From NCBI GenBank assembly GCA_021202205.1, contig JAJQDJ010000023.1, forward strand, positions 1 through 10,257: 10,257 nt of DNA. The letters are read 5' to 3'. The stretch is from Erysipelotrichaceae bacterium (GTDB lineage: Bacteria; Bacillota_I; Bacilli_A; Erysipelotrichales; Coprobacillaceae). Each line of letters opens with the position of its first letter. Position 1 is the first letter of the stretch. The notes beneath the pieces are model-generated. The model had not been told where the DNA came from. It saw nothing but the letters and a program-made list of their open reading frames with translations, and searched no databases. The position numbers and the translations under genes were made by a program. Below, in pieces: positions 1-6,723 of this stretch.

Positions 1-33
1 ATAGATTGTACATTTAAAGTACAATCTATTTTG
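1..33. terminator. Inverted repeat at the left edge, possible bidirectional terminator
   Basis: An 11-bp perfect inverted repeat has arms at 1-11 (ATAGATTGTAC) and 19-29, with a 7-nt loop ATTTAAA. On the plus strand it is followed only by TTTTG, a weak U-tract. On the minus strand any T-tract would lie beyond the window. It sits about 85 bp downstream of the mupG stop, so it could end that minus-strand transcript, a plus-strand gene left of the window, or both. The 30-112 stretch shows nothing else that I can support. Confidence 0.45.
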
Positions 34-112
34 AGATCACTTAAACCCGTAAAGACATTAACATATAATTTCTTAAAAATAAACTTAATGACATTGTCTC
101 AGATGCTCTTAT

Positions 113-1268
113 TTACTTTAGAATCTTAAAATGATGTCCTGGTTTAATAAAATCTAACAACATAATTTCTTCGGGTTTAACAGTCGCAACTAGGTTACGT
201 TCACCATCGTTTTGAATTTCTGTTAAGACGATTTCTAATTCACCACGATAATGAGCTAAATTATCATTAACAACTAACACATCACCTTTTGTAAATACGG
301 GTTTACCTGGATCACGATAAGGAATGGATTGAGAAGTAACTTGATAATTGACATTAGAAGATACTGTAGGATCTTGCACGCTTTTTTGTGATTTAAACCA
401 TACACGTGCAAAAGATGATCTTAACATAAATGATGAATGATCATATCTATCCCAATGAGGAGCAAATTCATACATGATTGCCTTCTCATTTTCAGTAATA
501 CCTTCAGCTTCTTCTACTCTAAATTCAATAGCTTGTAAATTAACCTTAGATAAAGCTTCCAATTCTTCATCAATTGCTGGATAATTACCAACTAAAATAT
601 CATCAACATCACCGGTTGCTAATAAATAACGTGTTTGTAAATCGATAGGCAAACCACGCATAATTTCTACTGTTGGTAAACCACAGAATACTTGCCAAGG
701 ACCAATCGTATGTTCATTATTACTAGATACAAATGCAGCTGTATGTAAGTTTAATTCTTTCCAATAAGCATTAAACTCCTGGAATAAATCAAAATCCAAA
801 CCAGTGTATCTTTCAGGGAAAAAAATTATGACACATAATAATTTGATCTTTATTACCACCATTATTAATCAATAACTCTACACCAGCATCCATACTAGCA
901 TTAAATTCAATTTTAATATTATACGGATTTCGTGTTACTGCAATATCACCTTGAGTTCCAAAATTACCATCCAAACGAATAATATCAAGTCCCAAATCAG
1001 CGAATGGTTTTAGATTATCAGGTGAAGCACCAATCAATTTAAAAACTTCAGGATTTGTATCAGCAGCGACTTCAAATCCTAGTTCATGAGCTTTTTTCAT
1101 AAAATCTTTAAAAGTTGTTTTTAAATATGTTTCTCTTTCATCATCTGGTACAGATAAAAAACAAGTGAATATTCTGGTAAATCCAAGTGATGCAGCCTTT
1201 TCCATATAAGCATATACTTCATTAATATCGGATTTATCAGGATAAACTGAAATACCTAATTTATGCAT
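113..1268 (-). pseudogene. mupG: MupG/DUF871 family 6-phospho-N-acetylmuramidase, frameshifted
   Basis: Two overlapping minus-strand frames are the two parts of one protein. Frame 1 (813-1268, 151 codons) starts MHKLGISVYPDK and carries the N-terminal TIM-barrel half, ending ...IMCHNFFP then TGA. Frame 2 supplies ERYTGLDFDLF onward to 113 and includes the C-terminal cyclophilin-like domain (FTKGDVLVVNDN, RGELEIVLT, IKPGHHFKIL). Removing one base from the T7 run (plus-strand A's 819-825) joins them seamlessly as CHNFFPERYTG, giving 384 residues, a normal family length. The family (GH170, S. aureus MupG) hydrolyses MurNAc-6P-GlcNAc in the cytoplasm during peptidoglycan recycling. The ATG at 1268 has AAGGAGG at 1277-1283, eight bases upstream. 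The second frame has no ribosome binding site near its own ATG at 862, so it is not an independent gene. The break could be a real mutation, a homopolymer sequencing error, or tolerated by slippage. The family call is firm; activity is doubtful. Confidence 0.85.
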
Positions 1269-1281
1269 TCTATTTTCCTCC

Positions 1282-1318
1282 TTGGTTCTATTATAGCATT
1301 TATGCTATAATATTTAAA
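1282..1318. promoter_or_regulatory. Palindromic divergent promoter/operator between mupG and the tagO-like gene
   Basis: A perfect inverted repeat has 11-bp arms at 1289-1299 and 1302-1312 and a 2-nt centre. Each arm contains the extended -10 box TGCTATAAT facing outward: minus strand 1298 to 1290, plus strand 1303-1311. For the minus strand a TTTAAA at 1313-1318 lies 17 bp upstream as a -35. For the plus strand TTGGTT at 1282-1287 lies 18 bp upstream. The minus-strand start would fall almost on the mupG Shine-Dalgarno, giving a very short leader. The symmetry could also be an operator for a dimeric repressor. That it drives both genes is inference. Confidence 0.5.
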
Positions 1319-1337
1319 ACAGTAAATCATTTATTTG

Positions 1338-1366
1338 TATGATTTTCCCGTGTTTTGTACTATAAT
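1338..1366 (+). promoter_or_regulatory. Candidate proximal promoter of the tagO-like gene
   Basis: A consensus -10 TATAAT lies at 1361-1366, 25 bp before the ATG at 1391. Seventeen bases upstream there is only a weak -35 (TATGAT, 1338-1343); a TTGTAT at 1335-1340 would give a 20-bp spacer, which is too long. It may act alone or together with the distal extended -10 at 1303-1311. Confidence 0.4.
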
Positions 1367-1390
1367 ACTAAAAAAGAAAGGAGCACTGAT

Positions 1391-3175
1391 ATGAGTTTAC
1401 AAATATGTTTATCCTTTGTTGTAACTTTTATTATAAGTTTTGTATTTGTACCACTTGTAGGTAAAGTTACAAAAGAACTAGGCATCATTGCTCATATGAA
1501 TAAACGTACTGTTCATAAAGGAGAAATCCCTCGTACAGGTGGTTATGCTGTTTATGCAAGCTTTCTTATTGGAACAATGATTTTCTTGAGTACAGATAAT
1601 CAAATTAATTCTATATTAATAGGAGGATTTATTACTTTTTTAACAGGTCTTTATGATGATATTCATGATCTTTCACCGAAACTTAAAATGCTAGGTCAAA
1701 TTATTGCAGCACTAGTTGTGGTATTTTATGGAGGGATTGTTTTAAAAGGATTCTCATTACCTTTTTTACCAAATATTATTTCCCAGGCAATAGCGATTAT
1801 TATTACAATTGGTTGGATTGTTGGTATAACAAATGCAATTAATTTGATAGATGGTTTAGATGGCTTATGTGGAGGTATTTCTATTATTGTTTTAATAACA
1901 ATATCATTAATTTCTTTGATATATGGTCGTACTGATATTTCTTTATTGTCATTGTTGTTAGCAGGTGCTATTGGGGGCTTTTTGGTTTATAATTTTCATC
2001 CTGCATCAATATTTTTAGGTGATTGTGGAGCTTTATTTATCGGTTTTATGATAGCAGTTATATCATTATTAGGATTTGGATATAAGAGTTCGGTATTCTT
2101 TACTTTAGGGGCACCTATTGTTGTATTGATGATTCCTATTATGGATACATTGATAGCAATTATTAGAAGAAAAGTCCATCATAAGAGTTTTAGTGAAGCT
2201 GATAGAGGGCACTTGCACCATAAATTGATGTTTTCATTAAAATTAGGACAAACAAAGAGTGTACTTATACTATATGGTGCAACGCTTCTATTTTCGCTTT
2301 GTTCTTATATGTATACATATGATACTATGGCAGCAACCATATTGTTTTTGATATTAATGTTGTTGTTTGAAGTGTTTGTAGAAATTACTGATATGATTGA
2401 TCGTAAGTATATGCCTGTTTTAACGATTATGAATATATTTATTAAGAGTGATGATTTACCACATATCAAAGATACGAAACCGTATCGCGAATTTGCGAAG
2501 AGGTTTAAGATGCGTTATGTTGTAGGTATTATTGTTATTGTAATAGGAGCTCTTATTTTAACAGTAATAGATAATCAACAAGAAGAAGTGGCAAAAAGAG
2601 AAACGATTGAAGTATTATATGTCCAACAAGATGATGAAACTGAATTGATGAGTGATATTTTTAATCAATTAGAAAGTGCTGTGCAGCGAGAAGATCAGGA
2701 ATCGGAAAGACAATTAGTAGCGGCTTATTTTGTTTCTGATTATTTTACTTTATCTAATAAGGAAGCTGATGAAATTGGTGGTATAGATTATTTTTATCAA
2801 GATAAGTTGGAAGATTTTACATCTTATGCTATTAATGATTATTATGCCAACGTGAATAGTATGATTGAATCTGGGGATACTTTATGTGAAGTGGTACGTT
2901 ATGATTTAATAAGTAATACACTCTCTAATAAAGCATTATCAGGACTTGAAGATTATACATATTATGATATTACGATTAAGATTACGTTTGACATAGAAAA
3001 TCCAATTCTTAATACGATAGAATATACAACAACTGTAACATTAATTTCTAAAGATGATATTTATAGTGTTGTAGCAGTAGATGAAGCTGCTGCAGAAGCA
3101 ATTAACGAGGATACAAATGAAGTAGAAGCTGATGAGCAAAATAATATAGATGAAGAAACAGAAATTGAGGAATAA
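1391..3175 (+). CDS. tagO: TagO/WecA-like undecaprenyl-phosphate GlcNAc-1-phosphate transferase with C-terminal extracytoplasmic extension
   Basis: Product of 594 residues. The first ~370 form a polytopic membrane enzyme of the MraY/WecA/TagO family, which transfers a sugar-1-phosphate (typically GlcNAc-1-P) from its UDP form to undecaprenyl phosphate on the cytoplasmic face, starting teichoic-acid or other wall-polymer synthesis. Visible family motifs are RTGG near 53, the Asp pair D89-D90, NAINLIDGLDG from 148, NFHPASIFLGDCG from 201 and the cytoplasmic histidine motif GHLHH ending at H277, which favours TagO/WecA over MraY. TagO proteins normally stop near 350-360 residues. Here an extra hydrophobic helix (about 377-395) leads into a ~200-residue hydrophilic region with a very acidic tail (about 561-594), probably outside the cell. 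The ATG at 1391 is chosen over an upstream in-frame TTG at 1355 because AAGGAG (1378-1383) is well spaced and the TTG lies inside the promoter. The exact sugar donor is not provable here. Confidence 0.85.
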   Translation: MSLQICLSFVVTFIISFVFVPLVGKVTKELGIIAHMNKRTVHKGEIPRTGGYAVYASFLIGTMIFLSTDNQINSILIGGFITFLTGLYDDIHDLSPKLKMLGQIIAALVVVFYGGIVLKGFSLPFLPNIISQAIAIIITIGWIVGITNAINLIDGLDGLCGGISIIVLITISLISLIYGRTDISLLSLLLAGAIGGFLVYNFHPASIFLGDCGALFIGFMIAVISLLGFGYKSSVFFTLGAPIVVLMIPIMDTLIAIIRRKVHHKSFSEADRGHLHHKLMFSLKLGQTKSVLILYGATLLFSLCSYMYTYDTMAATILFLILMLLFEVFVEITDMIDRKYMPVLTIMNIFIKSDDLPHIKDTKPYREFAKRFKMRYVVGIIVIVIGALILTVIDNQQEEVAKRETIEVLYVQQDDETELMSDIFNQLESAVQREDQESERQLVAAYFVSDYFTLSNKEADEIGGIDYFYQDKLEDFTSYAINDYYANVNSMIESGDTLCEVVRYDLISNTLSNKALSGLEDYTYYDITIKITFDIENPILNTIEYTTTVTLISKDDIYSVVAVDEAAAEAINEDTNEVEADEQNNIDEETEIEE

Positions 3176-3184
3176 AATTTAGGG

Positions 3185-3213
3185 TTGTAATTTAAATGAA
3201 CTTATGTTATTAT
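3185..3213 (+). promoter_or_regulatory. Promoter of secG
   Basis: A -35 TTGTAA (3185-3190), a 17-bp spacer and a -10 TATTAT (3208-3213) preceded by TGT make an extended -10 promoter 30 bp before the secG ATG. It would start the secG-rnr-smpB-ssrA transcript and separates it from the upstream tagO-like gene. No clear terminator lies between that gene and this promoter. Confidence 0.65.
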
Positions 3214-3242
3214 AGCAATGCTGATAGAGAGGAGGTACACAA

Positions 3243-3470
3243 ATGGAAACTGTTTTAAATGTTTTATTAATAATTGTTTCAGTGGCTCTTATTATTGTAT
3301 GCTTATTACAGAGTGGTAAAACTGATGGTATCGTTAATGCCTTGACAGGGCAAAGGTCTGGTCTTTTTGCTCATCAAAAAGAAAGAGGAGCTGATTTGGT
3401 ACTTTCGAGAATCACAGTTGGTCTTGCAATTGCATTTTTTGTTATTGCGATATTACTTAGAATGGGTTAA
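3243..3470 (+). CDS. secG: Preprotein translocase subunit SecG
   Basis: This 75-residue protein has the SecG plan: one membrane helix at about 4-22, a short glycine-containing loop (LLQSGKTDGIVNALTG, about 22-37) and a second helix at about 52-73. SecG is the small accessory subunit of the SecYEG channel in the cytoplasmic membrane and stimulates SecA-driven protein export. The length is typical of Firmicutes. AGGAGGT (3230-3236) lies six bases before the ATG. Its position just upstream of rnr and smpB is a recurrent Firmicutes arrangement and supports the call. In Bacillus an esterase gene lies between secG and rnr; here it is absent. Confidence 0.93.
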   Translation: METVLNVLLIIVSVALIIVCLLQSGKTDGIVNALTGQRSGLFAHQKERGADLVLSRITVGLAIAFFVIAILLRMG

Positions 3471-3472
3471 TG

Positions 3473-3500
3473 ATAGGACACTGACGTGTCCTATTTTTTT
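3473..3500 (+). terminator. Rho-independent terminator or attenuator between secG and rnr
   Basis: A 9-bp perfect stem (ATAGGACAC at 3473-3481, pairing with 3486-3494) with loop TGAC is followed by a run of T's to 3500. It begins two bases after the secG stop and ends 20 bp before the rnr start. No promoter fits in those 20 bp, so rnr, smpB and ssrA presumably depend on partial read-through or on a promoter inside secG. Confidence 0.8.
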
Positions 3501-3520
3501 GTGTAAGAGATGGTGAATGA

Positions 3521-5731
3521 ATGAAAGAGGATATATTAGAATTATTACTAAATGAAAATTATCATTTAAGAAAAATAGATGAACTAGCAAGTACATTAAA
3601 ACAAATAGATACTCGAGAATATATTGCTTTCATTAAACTTGTTAATTCTATGGAAGATGAAGGCTTAATCATTAGAAATGAAAAGAATCAATATTTTTTA
3701 CCAAATCAATTAGATTATTATATCGGTATTTTATCTATGAATAAAAAAGGATTTGGCTTTGTAAAAATAGATGAAGAAAACGAAATACATATTAATGAGC
3801 ATAATTTAAAAGATGCTTTTGATAAGGATAAAGTATTGGTTAAAAGATATATTTTACCAAGTGGAAAAATAGAAGGAAAGATTGTTAAAGTATTAGAGCG
3901 TGGTAAAACAAGATTTGTTGGTGAAGTATCTAAAGGTAGACATGAGTTTATCATCAAGGTAGATGATGATAAGATGAATAAATGGATTTATGTTGATCAG
4001 GCTCATATGCACGGGGCATCTGTAGGACATAAGGTTGTTGTAGAAATCAAAGCTTATAAGCCTTACTTAAAAGGTGATATTGTTAAGATTATTGGTCATA
4101 GAGATGATCCAGGAATGGATATATTATCAGTCGTTTATGAACATGATGTCGATATTGATTTTCCTAGTGATGTTTATGATCAAATATCAACTATTAGTGA
4201 TGAGATAGATCAAGCAGATATAAAAAATAGAGTTGATTTAAGAGATAAAACTATTGTTACGATTGATGGTGATGATGCTAAGGATTTTGATGATGCTATT
4301 TCATTATCTAGATTAGATAATGGTCATTATCAATTAGGTGTTCATATTGCTGATGTTTCTTATTATGTTGAAGAAGGTTCTCCTTTAGATAAAGAAGCAG
4401 TCAAACGAGGGACTTCTATATATTTGGTAGACAGAGTTATTCCAATGCTGCCATACAAGTTATCGAATGGTATTTGTTCATTAAATGAGGGCGTTGATAG
4501 ATATACAATTAGTTGTATGATGGAAATAGATGAAAAAGGTCAAGTTGTGTCTCATGATATACAACCAACAGTCATTAGATCAACGCATCGTATGACTTAC
4601 AACAATGTTAATAAGATATTAGATGGTGATCCTATACTACAAGGAAAATATCATGATGTGGTTGATTTATTCTTCTTAATGATGGAATTAGCGCATATAT
4701 TAAGACGTAAAAGAGATAATAAGGGTGCGATAGATTTTGATGTGAATGAAGGACAAGTTGTGGTTGATAAACAAGGTAAAGCTGTTGATGTGATGTTAAG
4801 ACAATGTGGAGAATCAGAAAAGATGATTGAAGAGTTTATGTTACTAGCTAATGAAACAGTAGCTCAACAATTTAAATGGATGGATTTACCATTTATTTAT
4901 CGTGTACATGAACAACCAGATTCTAAGAAACTTCAACAATTTGTATCCATGGTTAAACCATTGGGGTATACAATTAAAGGTTCATTAGAACATATTTATC
5001 CAAATGAATTAAGTGCTATTATTGAGGCCTCTCAAGGAACAGAGAAACATAGTGTTATATCGACATTATTATTAAGATGCATGCAAAAAGCACGTTATGA
5101 TAGAGAATGTTTAGGACACTTTGGTTTAGCGGATGATTTTTATACACATTTTACATCGCCTATTAGACGTTATCCTGATTTATTAGTTCATCGTTTGATT
5201 CGTACATTTTTATTTAAACAGAATTTAAGTCAAATTAATCATTTTGAAGAAGTGATACCTTATTTGGCTGAACAGTCATCATCTAGAGAACGTTTGGCTA
5301 TTGATATAGAACGTGAAGTAGATGATATGAAAATGGCTGAATATATGAAAAATCATATTGGTGAAATCTATGAAGGTATTATTTCATCTGTTACATCATT
5401 TGGATTTTTTGTAGAATTACCAAATACGATTGATGGATTGGTTCATATTACAGAATTAACTGATGATTTTTATAACTATGATGAAAAAAATATGATGCAT
5501 ATAGGTGAACATACTGGCAAGATTTATAAATTATCTGATAAAGTCAAAGTTAGAGTTATTTCTGCAAGCAAGAAAGATAAGACGATAGATTTTGTAGTTG
5601 TTGGTAAAAATGCTAAACCTAAAAGACATAAAATTATTCATGTAAATGATAGAAAAGTAAAGACAAAACGATCTAAAAATAGTAAAATATATAAGTCTAA
5701 ACGAAACACCAAAAGAAAGACAAGGAAGTGA
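3521..5731 (+). CDS. rnr: Ribonuclease R (3'-5' exoribonuclease)
   Basis: Product of 736 residues, in the usual RNase R size range. It degrades structured RNA processively from the 3' end and takes part in mRNA turnover, rRNA quality control and decay of non-stop mRNAs in trans-translation. Domains in order: N-terminal winged-helix region (about 1-65), cold-shock/OB domains (about 70-225), catalytic RNB domain (about 235-580), S1 domain (about 614-696) and a lysine/arginine-rich tail to the end. The metal-binding aspartates of the RNB family are all present: D249, D255, D257 and D258 in TIDGDDAKDFDDA. The second signature, Y541-THFTSPIRRYPDL, carries the expected arginines R549 and R550. The ATG at 3521 has GGTGA at 3512-3516, four bases upstream. 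The stop TGA overlaps the Shine-Dalgarno region of smpB, implying coupled expression. The basic tail and S1 domain distinguish RNase R from RNase II. Confidence 0.96.
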   Translation: MKEDILELLLNENYHLRKIDELASTLKQIDTREYIAFIKLVNSMEDEGLIIRNEKNQYFLPNQLDYYIGILSMNKKGFGFVKIDEENEIHINEHNLKDAFDKDKVLVKRYILPSGKIEGKIVKVLERGKTRFVGEVSKGRHEFIIKVDDDKMNKWIYVDQAHMHGASVGHKVVVEIKAYKPYLKGDIVKIIGHRDDPGMDILSVVYEHDVDIDFPSDVYDQISTISDEIDQADIKNRVDLRDKTIVTIDGDDAKDFDDAISLSRLDNGHYQLGVHIADVSYYVEEGSPLDKEAVKRGTSIYLVDRVIPMLPYKLSNGICSLNEGVDRYTISCMMEIDEKGQVVSHDIQPTVIRSTHRMTYNNVNKILDGDPILQGKYHDVVDLFFLMMELAHILRRKRDNKGAIDFDVNEGQVVVDKQGKAVDVMLRQCGESEKMIEEFMLLANETVAQQFKWMDLPFIYRVHEQPDSKKLQQFVSMVKPLGYTIKGSLEHIYPNELSAIIEASQGTEKHSVISTLLLRCMQKARYDRECLGHFGLADDFYTHFTSPIRRYPDLLVHRLIRTFLFKQNLSQINHFEEVIPYLAEQSSSRERLAIDIEREVDDMKMAEYMKNHIGEIYEGIISSVTSFGFFVELPNTIDGLVHITELTDDFYNYDEKNMMHIGEHTGKIYKLSDKVKVRVISASKKDKTIDFVVVGKNAKPKRHKIIHVNDRKVKTKRSKNSKIYKSKRNTKRKTRK

Positions 5732-5736
5732 TATGC

Positions 5737-6183
5737 ATGAAAATTGTTTCTCAAAATAAAAAAGCCTATCATGATTATTGTATCTTAGATACTTATGAAG
5801 CAGGTATTGAATTAAAAGGAACAGAGATTAAATCAGTTCGTAAAGGCAGTGTTAATCTTAAAGATTCTTTTATAAGAATAAAGAATAATGAAGCTTTTAT
5901 TGAAAATATGCATATTGCTCCTTATGAACAAGGGAATCGCTTTAACCATCAACCTTTAAGAACAAGAAAACTCTTATTACATAAAAAAGAAATAAGAAAA
6001 CTTCAAAAACAAATTAAAGAAGATGGGTTGACAGTTGTACCAACAAAATTGTATTTTAATTCTTCTAAGCTTAAAGTAGAAATTGCCTTAGCTAGAGGAA
6101 AGAAATTACATGACAAACGTGAAGATCTTAAAGCAAAGGATGCTAAAAGAGATATAGAAAAAGCATTGAAAAATGCTTATTAA
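5737..6183 (+). CDS. smpB: SsrA-binding protein SmpB
   Basis: Product of 148 residues. SmpB binds tmRNA, helps its alanylation and delivery, and places the tmRNA in the empty A site of stalled ribosomes. Family motifs run the full length: NKKAYHDY (7-14), YEAGIELKGTEIKSVRKG (about 20-37), NLKDSFIRI, MHIAPYEQGN, RTRKLLLHKKEI, VVPTKLYF and the C-terminal basic segment ARGKKLHDKRE with an Arg/Lys-rich tail that enters the mRNA channel. I chose the ATG at 5737 because AAGGAAG (5722-5728) sits eight bases upstream. An in-frame GTG at 5728 overlaps that site and would add only three residues. The gene begins five bases after the rnr stop and ends three bases before the tmRNA. Confidence 0.96.
   Translation: MKIVSQNKKAYHDYCILDTYEAGIELKGTEIKSVRKGSVNLKDSFIRIKNNEAFIENMHIAPYEQGNRFNHQPLRTRKLLLHKKEIRKLQKQIKEDGLTVVPTKLYFNSSKLKVEIALARGKKLHDKREDLKAKDAKRDIEKALKNAY
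6161..6178 (+). other. Small hairpin with a GNRA-type loop at the end of smpB
   Basis: AAGCATT (6161-6167), loop GAAA, AATGCTT (6172-6178) form a perfect 7-bp stem capped by a GNRA-class tetraloop. It lies in the last codons of smpB, eight bases before the tmRNA 5' end. No T-tract follows, so it is not a terminator. It could mark processing of the smpB-ssrA transcript or be chance within AT-rich lysine/alanine codons. Confidence 0.3.
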
Positions 6184-6186
6184 CCT

Positions 6187-6552
6187 GGGGGCGTCATGGC
6201 TTCGACAGGGGTTAGTTTGAATGGAGTTGCAGTCGTCGGTATACGTTAAGTGCACCAAAAAATATCTGGAAACAGAAACAATTACGCTTTCGCTGCCTAG
6301 TATAAAGGCCTTTCTCTAACAGTAGAGACGCGAAATATCAGCCCTTGATATGCCTATGATTGAGGAATCTGGTAACATAACTTATAGGATAAGGATATAG
6401 GATGTCTGGACTTATATCTCGAAAATCAACAGAATCGCTAAGTGAAAGACTGCTTGTGGATCGTAGCTTAGTTAAATTCATTCCATAAGATAAACTGTAG
6501 AAGCTTCATATGGGACAGCTTTTGGACACGGGTTCGATCCCCGCCGCCTCCA
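6187..6552 (+). ncRNA. ssrA: Transfer-messenger RNA (tmRNA, 10Sa RNA)
   Basis: The 5' end GGGGGCGTCATGGCTTCGAC is the standard tmRNA opening, and the 3' end carries a T-arm with loop TTCGATC and an acceptor strand CGCCTCC (6545-6551). The acceptor stem GGGGGCG/CGCCTCC pairs over seven positions with one G-U. The discriminator A at 6552 is followed in the genome by CTC rather than CCA, so the 3' CCA seems to be added after transcription. The T-stem ACGGG/CCCGC has one terminal A-C mismatch. The RNA charges with alanine, enters stalled ribosomes with SmpB and encodes a degradation tag. Only three bases separate it from the smpB stop, so it is probably processed from the smpB transcript or uses a promoter inside smpB. 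The length of about 366 nt is normal for a one-piece tmRNA. Confidence 0.96.
6268..6300 (+). other. tmRNA-encoded proteolysis tag frame
   Basis: Reading back from TAG at 6298-6300 gives GNRNNYAFAA, from a GGA resume codon at 6268. With the uncoded alanine from the charged tmRNA the tag is AGNRNNYAFAA, 11 residues. The AFAA end is a hydrophobic ALAA-like degron that ClpXP and related proteases recognise. The resume codon is placed by analogy with the Bacillus tmRNA, whose tag also begins with uncoded Ala followed by Gly; it is therefore inferred, not proven. Confidence 0.8.
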
Positions 6553-6561
6553 CTCAACATA

Positions 6562-6599
6562 AAAACGAACACTTCTATTTAGAAGATGTTCGTTTTTTT
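6562..6599 (+). terminator. Rho-independent terminator of the smpB-ssrA transcript
   Basis: A 10-bp stem AAAACGAACA (6562-6571) pairs with 6587-6596, is continued after one bulged A by five more pairs (6572-6576 with 6581-6585), and has a 4-nt ATTT loop. A run of seven T's follows the GC-containing stem. It begins ten bases after the tmRNA 3' end. Confidence 0.9.
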
Positions 6600-6646
6600 G
6601 TGATGTCGATTTATTAAATAATGATGATGACGTTATTGATAATATA

Positions 6647-6674
6647 TTGATTTTAAAAAAAATTTTACTATAAT
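6647..6674 (+). promoter_or_regulatory. Candidate promoter of the fic gene
   Basis: TTGATT (6647-6652), a 16-bp A-rich spacer and TATAAT (6669-6674) form a good vegetative promoter about 50 bp before the fic start. A second possible pair is TTGATA (6674-6679) with TATAAA (6698-6703), 18-bp spacer. The gene directly upstream is closed by the ssrA terminator, so fic needs its own promoter. Confidence 0.55.
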
Positions 6675-6723
6675 TGATATATAAAAGTTGTATTTATTAT
6701 AAATAATTAAAGAAGGTGAACAT

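Noticed and set aside
813..862. Independent translation start at 862 for the C-terminal half of mupG
   Set aside because: There is no ribosome binding site upstream, and the first residues are an out-of-frame reading of the mupG N-terminal half. The homology begins only after the frameshift point.
1355..1390. Upstream TTG start that would add 12 residues to the TagO-like protein
   Set aside because: It overlaps the TATAAT box at 1361-1366 and has no Shine-Dalgarno, whereas the ATG at 1391 has a well-placed AAGGAG.
3718..3957. 79-codon open frame on the minus strand
   Set aside because: It lies wholly inside rnr, has no ribosome binding site, and its composition is that of the reverse of a real coding region. 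It is a shadow.
6540..6560. ssrA 3' end as an attachment site of an integrated element
   Set aside because: tmRNA genes are common integration targets, but I see no direct repeat of the ssrA 3' end later in the window, no integrase gene, and a native-looking terminator directly follows. An element extending beyond the right edge cannot be excluded.
6600..6723. Small gene or RNA between the ssrA terminator and fic
   Set aside because: The stretch is very AT-rich, with no open frame carrying a ribosome site. Only promoter-like boxes for fic are visible.
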